Part shown: piece after piece, positions 8,828 through 12,120 of the stretch
Layout: the number at the start of each line of letters is the position of its first letter
Position numbering within the stretch: position 1 is the first letter of the stretch
NCBI GenBank assembly: GCA_030746295.1
Contig: JASLMY010000154.1
Location: 1-12,120 of the forward strand
Reading direction: 5' to 3'
Length of the DNA stretch: 12,120 nucleotides
Origin: Alphaproteobacteria bacterium
Lineage (GTDB): Bacteria > Pseudomonadota > Alphaproteobacteria > GCA-2731375
Position numbers and translations under genes: made by a program
The notes under the pieces: model-generated
Told to the model about the DNA's origin: nothing
The model's input: only the letters and a program-made list of their open reading frames with translations
Database searches by the model: none

Positions 8828-9499
8828 TCAACGCTTCCAGGCGAAGCGGGTCTCGACCCACCGGCTCAAGATCACCAATGGCAAGAAGATGACGAGATAA
8901 GCGATCGCCGCCATCGTCAGCGGTGTCGTGTTGGCGGCGAAACCTTGCGCCGCGCCGGCCTCGCTCAGGATCTCCTGCACCGCGACCACCGAGGCGATGG
9001 CCGTGCTCTTGGTGATGACGATGGTGCGGTTGGTCAGCGGCGGAATGGTCAACCGGACCGCCTGCGGCAGCACCACGTCACGCAGTGATTGGAAAAAGCT
9101 CAATCCGGTGGAGCGCGCCGCCTCCCACTGGCCGCGATCGACCGAGAGGATGCCGGCCCAGTAAATCTCCTCGGCGAACGACGCCAGGACCAGGGTCAGG
9201 GACAGCCAGGCGACCACGAAGCCGGACATCTGGATGCCGACGAAGGGCAGCGCGAAGTAGAAGATGATCATGATCACGATCGGCGGCAGGGCCCGAAAGG
9301 CGTCTACCACCATGATGATGAGCCAGTTGAGCGGCCGGATCTGAAAGGCCCGGGCGACCGCTAGGACGAGACCGAGGACGAGGCCGCTGACCACGACCAG
9401 GGCGGCCAGATGCAGGGTGACGTATAAACCGTCGATAATCGACGGCAGGTACTTCACCATCACGTTCAGGTCGAAGAAGTTGTCGATGATCCGGTCCAT
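8828..9499 (-). CDS. Polar amino acid-type ABC importer permease (first copy)
   Basis: This is the second HisQ/HisM-type inner-membrane permease, also 223 residues. It has a short N-terminal segment (MDRIIDNFFDLN), hydrophobic segments at about 27-50, 57-67, 70-88, 93-108, 163-178 and 194-212, and the EAA loop at 116-147 (DRGQWEAARSTGL, then DVVLPQAVRL). Both permeases share WAGI/RAGI-x-SV-x-RGQWEAARSTGL, the docking surface for the ATPase. It starts 44 bases after the ATPase stop with only a modest ribosome site. No damage is visible. The paired permeases and single ATPase are the standard composition of a histidine/glutamine-type importer. Confidence 0.92.
   Translation of the reverse strand: MDRIIDNFFDLNVMVKYLPSIIDGLYVTLHLAALVVVSGLVLGLVLAVARAFQIRPLNWLIIMVVDAFRALPPIVIMIIFYFALPFVGIQMSGFVVAWLSLTLVLASFAEEIYWAGILSVDRGQWEAARSTGLSFFQSLRDVVLPQAVRLTIPPLTNRTIVITKSTAIASVVAVQEILSEAGAAQGFAANTTPLTMAAIAYLVIFLPLVILSRWVETRFAWKR
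9111..9137. repeat. 27-base direct repeat shared by the two permease genes, copy 2
   Basis: This is the partner of 8429-8455, identical over 27 bases and lying in the GQWEAARS segment of the upstream permease gene. Flanking bases diverge at once, so conservation reflects the docking loop and not a recent mobile repeat. Confidence 0.75.
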
Positions 9500-9543
9500 T
9501 GCCAGCGCCTAGTGGACAAAATCCAACATGCGGCACCCTCGGA

Positions 9544-10290
<747 letters not shown>

Positions 10291-10328
10291 TGGGCCCGGC
10301 CTGCCACGATATCGGTTATCAATCGGAT

Positions 10329-10382
10329 GCGAAGCCGGTGCCGAGGGCCGGTCGGTGCCCGGCCCTCGGGCATCAGCTTCGC
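10329..10382 (-). promoter_or_regulatory. Large intercistronic hairpin between binding-protein and ATPase genes
   Basis: The inner stem pairs 10341-10351 with 10359-10369 over 11 perfect base pairs across a 7-base loop, and extends by a TGC/GCA pairing around a single bulge. An outer stem pairs GCGAAGC (10329-10335) with GCTTCGC (10376-10382). No run of T follows on the minus strand, so it is more likely an mRNA-stabilising or partial-termination element than a full intrinsic terminator. This position, just after the binding-protein gene, is where other importer operons keep such hairpins to make binding protein in excess. Confidence 0.65.
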
Positions 10383-10407
10383 CCGCGATGGCGCGTGGCC
10401 TGCCTCG

Positions 10408-11253
10408 TCAGCCGCACTTTGGCCGATGGAAGCTGGCATCGTGCCCCTTCACGCCCGGGGCGCCGAAGCCGGCCTCGACGCTGACCATGGAGGAGCCGGC
10501 ACCGGCCGGCGCCGAGAACCACTTCTCGTGCAGCTTGGAGAAGAAACCGTCGAGCTTCATGCATTCGACGACGTTCTCGATCTTGTTACGAAGCGCCACG
10601 TCCTCGAGGCGGAAGGGCGACGAGAAGACGCGGCCGGTCTTGACGACATACGACGTCTTTAGCATCGGGCTCTGCTTGGCGGCCCAGCCCGACGAGCTGC
10701 CGCTGGCGATGTTGGCGAAGGCCCGGCCCGACAGCACGGCCTGGATGGCATCGGCGTTCTTGCCGTAGCGCTGCATCGTCCAGCCGTACTTCTCGGCCCG
10801 CTCGGTCGCCCACTTGTCGTAGATGTTGCCCTTGTTGACCGAGAGTACCTTGCCCTTCAGATCCTCCAGCTTGGTGATCTCGGGCGCCTCGTTCTTGACC
10901 AGGAAGACGATCTCGCTGTCGAGATAGCCCTCCATGAACAGCATCTTCTCCGACCGCTCCGGCGTGACGGTCGTCGGCGCGATGATGAAATCGTACTTCT
11001 TGGCATTGAGGCCGGCGAAGATGCCGGACCATTCCTGGTCGACGATCTCGTACTCGACGCCGAGCCGCCGCGCGATCTCGGCGATCATGTCGACGTTGTA
11101 GCCCTCGTAGCCGCCGTCGGCCTTGGCCATGACGTGCGGCGCATAGCCGACGTCGGCGGCGACCGTCAGTTTCTCGCCCGCCTGCACCGATCCGGAAATG
11201 ACGAGACCGGCGGCAAAGACCGCCGCGATCGACCAATTGAACAGATGCTTCAT
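10408..11253 (-). CDS. Periplasmic solute-binding protein of a polar amino acid-type ABC importer
   Basis: The 281-residue precursor has a standard signal peptide (basic MKH, hydrophobic 5-22, likely cleavage after VQA at 25). The mature part is a family 3 (HisJ/FliY-like) binding protein: LTVAADVGYAPHV (29-41), YEGYNVDMIAEIARRLG (49-65), WSGIFAGLNAKKYDFIIAP (75-93), TVTPERSEKMLFMEGY (95-110), LEDLKGKVLSVNKGN (129-143) and CMKLDGFFSKLHEKW (231-245). R100 in TPER matches the Arg that holds ligand carboxylates. The usual Asp-containing GRxDAxxxD segment reads GRAFANIASGSSS (176-188), so the amino-group Asp is not evident. A tail of about 30 residues (252-281) extends past the normal end and contains His271, His276 and Cys280. 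GGAGGAGGG (11261-11269), 7 bases before ATG, fixes the start; the frame is open further upstream. Confidence 0.92.
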   Translation of the reverse strand: MKHLFNWSIAAVFAAGLVISGSVQAGEKLTVAADVGYAPHVMAKADGGYEGYNVDMIAEIARRLGVEYEIVDQEWSGIFAGLNAKKYDFIIAPTTVTPERSEKMLFMEGYLDSEIVFLVKNEAPEITKLEDLKGKVLSVNKGNIYDKWATERAEKYGWTMQRYGKNADAIQAVLSGRAFANIASGSSSGWAAKQSPMLKTSYVVKTGRVFSSPFRLEDVALRNKIENVVECMKLDGFFSKLHEKWFSAPAGAGSSMVSVEAGFGAPGVKGHDASFHRPKCG

Positions 11254-11353
11254 TTGCAGACCCTCCTCCGTCGTTTTTCGACACGTCCCGAGATACCTAC
11301 ATGTCGCAGGACTCGGCCCGTGCCGCTCTCGCTCATGCCTTGGACACCCCCAC

Positions 11354-11371
11354 GGGATGCGCAAGCATCCC
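11354..11371. repeat. Perfect stem-loop between the amidohydrolase and binding-protein genes
   Basis: GGGATGC (11354-11360) and GCATCCC (11365-11371) form a 7-base-pair stem around a 4-base loop. It lies 17 bases after the amidohydrolase stop within a 135-base gap. No T run follows on either strand, so it may be a weak terminator, an RNA-stability element or an operator; no clear promoter was found in the gap. Confidence 0.4.
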
Positions 11372-11388
11372 CCGTCTCATCGATTGTT

Positions 11389-12120
11389 TCAAGCGCGGCC
11401 CACCGGCCGGACGAACTGTCCGCCACCGGCCGGCCCGGTCACTTGGCCGTCGCCGTAGACCCGATTTCCGCGCACATAGGTCTGACTGACCCGCGCGCCG
11501 AAGGCCATGCCGTTGTAAGGGCTCCACTTGACCTTGGAGACCATGCCGGCTTCGTCGAAGGTCCACGCGCTCGGATCGACGATCGCGAAATCGGCATCCG
11601 CGCCCGGCTGCAACGCCCCCTTTTTCGGATAAAGACCGAAATGCCGTGACGGCCGCTCCGACAACAGGGCCGCGACCCGGCAGGGGCTCATGCCCCGGTC
11701 GGTGACCATCCCGGTATAGAGGGCGTGAAAGATCGTCTCCAGGCCCGGGACGCCGGAGCCGTTCTTGTGGAAGTCCGGGTCCGACTTCTTGGACATCGGC
11801 CAGGCGACATGGTCCGAGGAGACGAAGTCGACCTCGTCCCCGACCACCTTTTCCCAAAGCGCCGCCTTGTCCGCGGCCGGGCGGATCGGCGGGTTCTGCT
11901 TCAGCCGCGCGCCCTCGCGCAGGACGTCGTCCTCGTCGAAAGTGAGGTACTGCACGCAGGTCTCGGCGCTGACCCTGACGCCCTCCTCGCGATAGCGCTT
12001 GACGTGATCGAAGCCGCGGGCGAGCGAGCTATGCACGATGTGGCAGCGCACGCCGGTGACCCGGGCGATCTCGAAGACGGCGACATTGGCGATCAGCTCC
12101 GCCACCGCCGGCCGGCTGGC
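11389..12120 (-). CDS. Dihydropyrimidinase/hydantoinase-family cyclic amidohydrolase, N-terminus missing
   Basis: Only the C-terminal 243 residues are in the window; the frame is open to the right edge. They fit the D-hydantoinase/dihydropyrimidinase/allantoinase group, metal-dependent enzymes that open cyclic amide rings. HIVHSS (visible residues 27-32) carries the expected metal-ligand His (30). SAETCVQYLTFDE (51-63) matches the family GETCPQYL segment. FVSSDH (99-104) carries the catalytic/metal Asp (103). The SGVPGLET segment (122-129) and the C-terminal FGLYPKKGALQPGADADFAI (161-180), SPYNG and YVRGNRVY are typical. The HxH pair and carboxylated Lys would lie beyond the edge. SSDHVAW departs from the common TDHCPF, so the substrate may be unusual. 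It is followed after 135 bases by the binding-protein gene in the same direction, suggesting the enzyme acts on the imported solute. Confidence 0.88.
   Translation of the reverse strand, partial: ASRPAVAELIANVAVFEIARVTGVRCHIVHSSLARGFDHVKRYREEGVRVSAETCVQYLTFDEDDVLREGARLKQNPPIRPAADKAALWEKVVGDEVDFVSSDHVAWPMSKKSDPDFHKNGSGVPGLETIFHALYTGMVTDRGMSPCRVAALLSERPSRHFGLYPKKGALQPGADADFAIVDPSAWTFDEAGMVSKVKWSPYNGMAFGARVSQTYVRGNRVYGDGQVTGPAGGGQFVRPVGRA

Noticed and set aside
11254..11364. Upstream in-frame extension of the binding protein to 318 residues
   Set aside because: A clear signal peptide begins at 11253 with a strong ribosome site 7 bases upstream; the extension would bury it.

Overview
The window is compact, GC-rich (well above 60% by eye), strongly biased to G/C in third codon positions, and carries the genes for late lipid A and inner-core assembly of a Gram-negative cell. 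Gene order and protein style suggest an alphaproteobacterium, probably of the Rhodospirillales type; that placement is inference. I see no RNA genes, insertion sequences, CRISPR arrays or phage genes.

Layout. (a) 1-497, minus: 5' portion of a CmcJ/NvfI-type iron/2-oxoglutarate oxygenase gene running off the left edge. (b) 498-678: divergent promoter region with nested inverted repeats. (c) 679-1872, plus: a class III (CaiB/BaiF) CoA-transferase resembling formyl-CoA transferase. (d) 1877-6958, minus: lipopolysaccharide block, transcribed msbA-type exporter, waaA, lpxK, lpxL-type acyltransferase, with the last three genes overlapping. It ends 4 bases from the end of the convergent CoA-transferase gene. 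(e) 7106-12120, minus: an accessory uptake/catabolic cluster, transcribed hydantoinase/dihydropyrimidinase-family amidohydrolase (cut by the right edge), periplasmic solute-binding protein, ABC ATPase, two paralogous amino-acid-type permeases, and a luciferase-like flavin/F420 oxidoreductase.

How the genes work together. In block (d), LpxK phosphorylates the lipid A disaccharide, WaaA adds Kdo, the LpxL-type enzyme adds a secondary acyl chain, and the MsbA-type exporter flips the product across the inner membrane. In block (e), a complete polar-amino-acid-type importer lies between a cyclic-amide hydrolase and a flavin-dependent oxidoreductase. The simplest reading is import of a small cyclic ureide/amide or modified amino acid that the two enzymes then degrade. 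The binding protein keeps the carboxylate-binding Arg, lacks an obvious copy of the Asp that holds the alpha-amino group, and has an extra C-terminal tail, so its ligand may not be a standard amino acid. A strong hairpin between the binding-protein and ATPase genes probably sets their unequal expression.

No entirely new type of system is evident. The most interesting element is the block (e) operon, whose substrate cannot be assigned from sequence.
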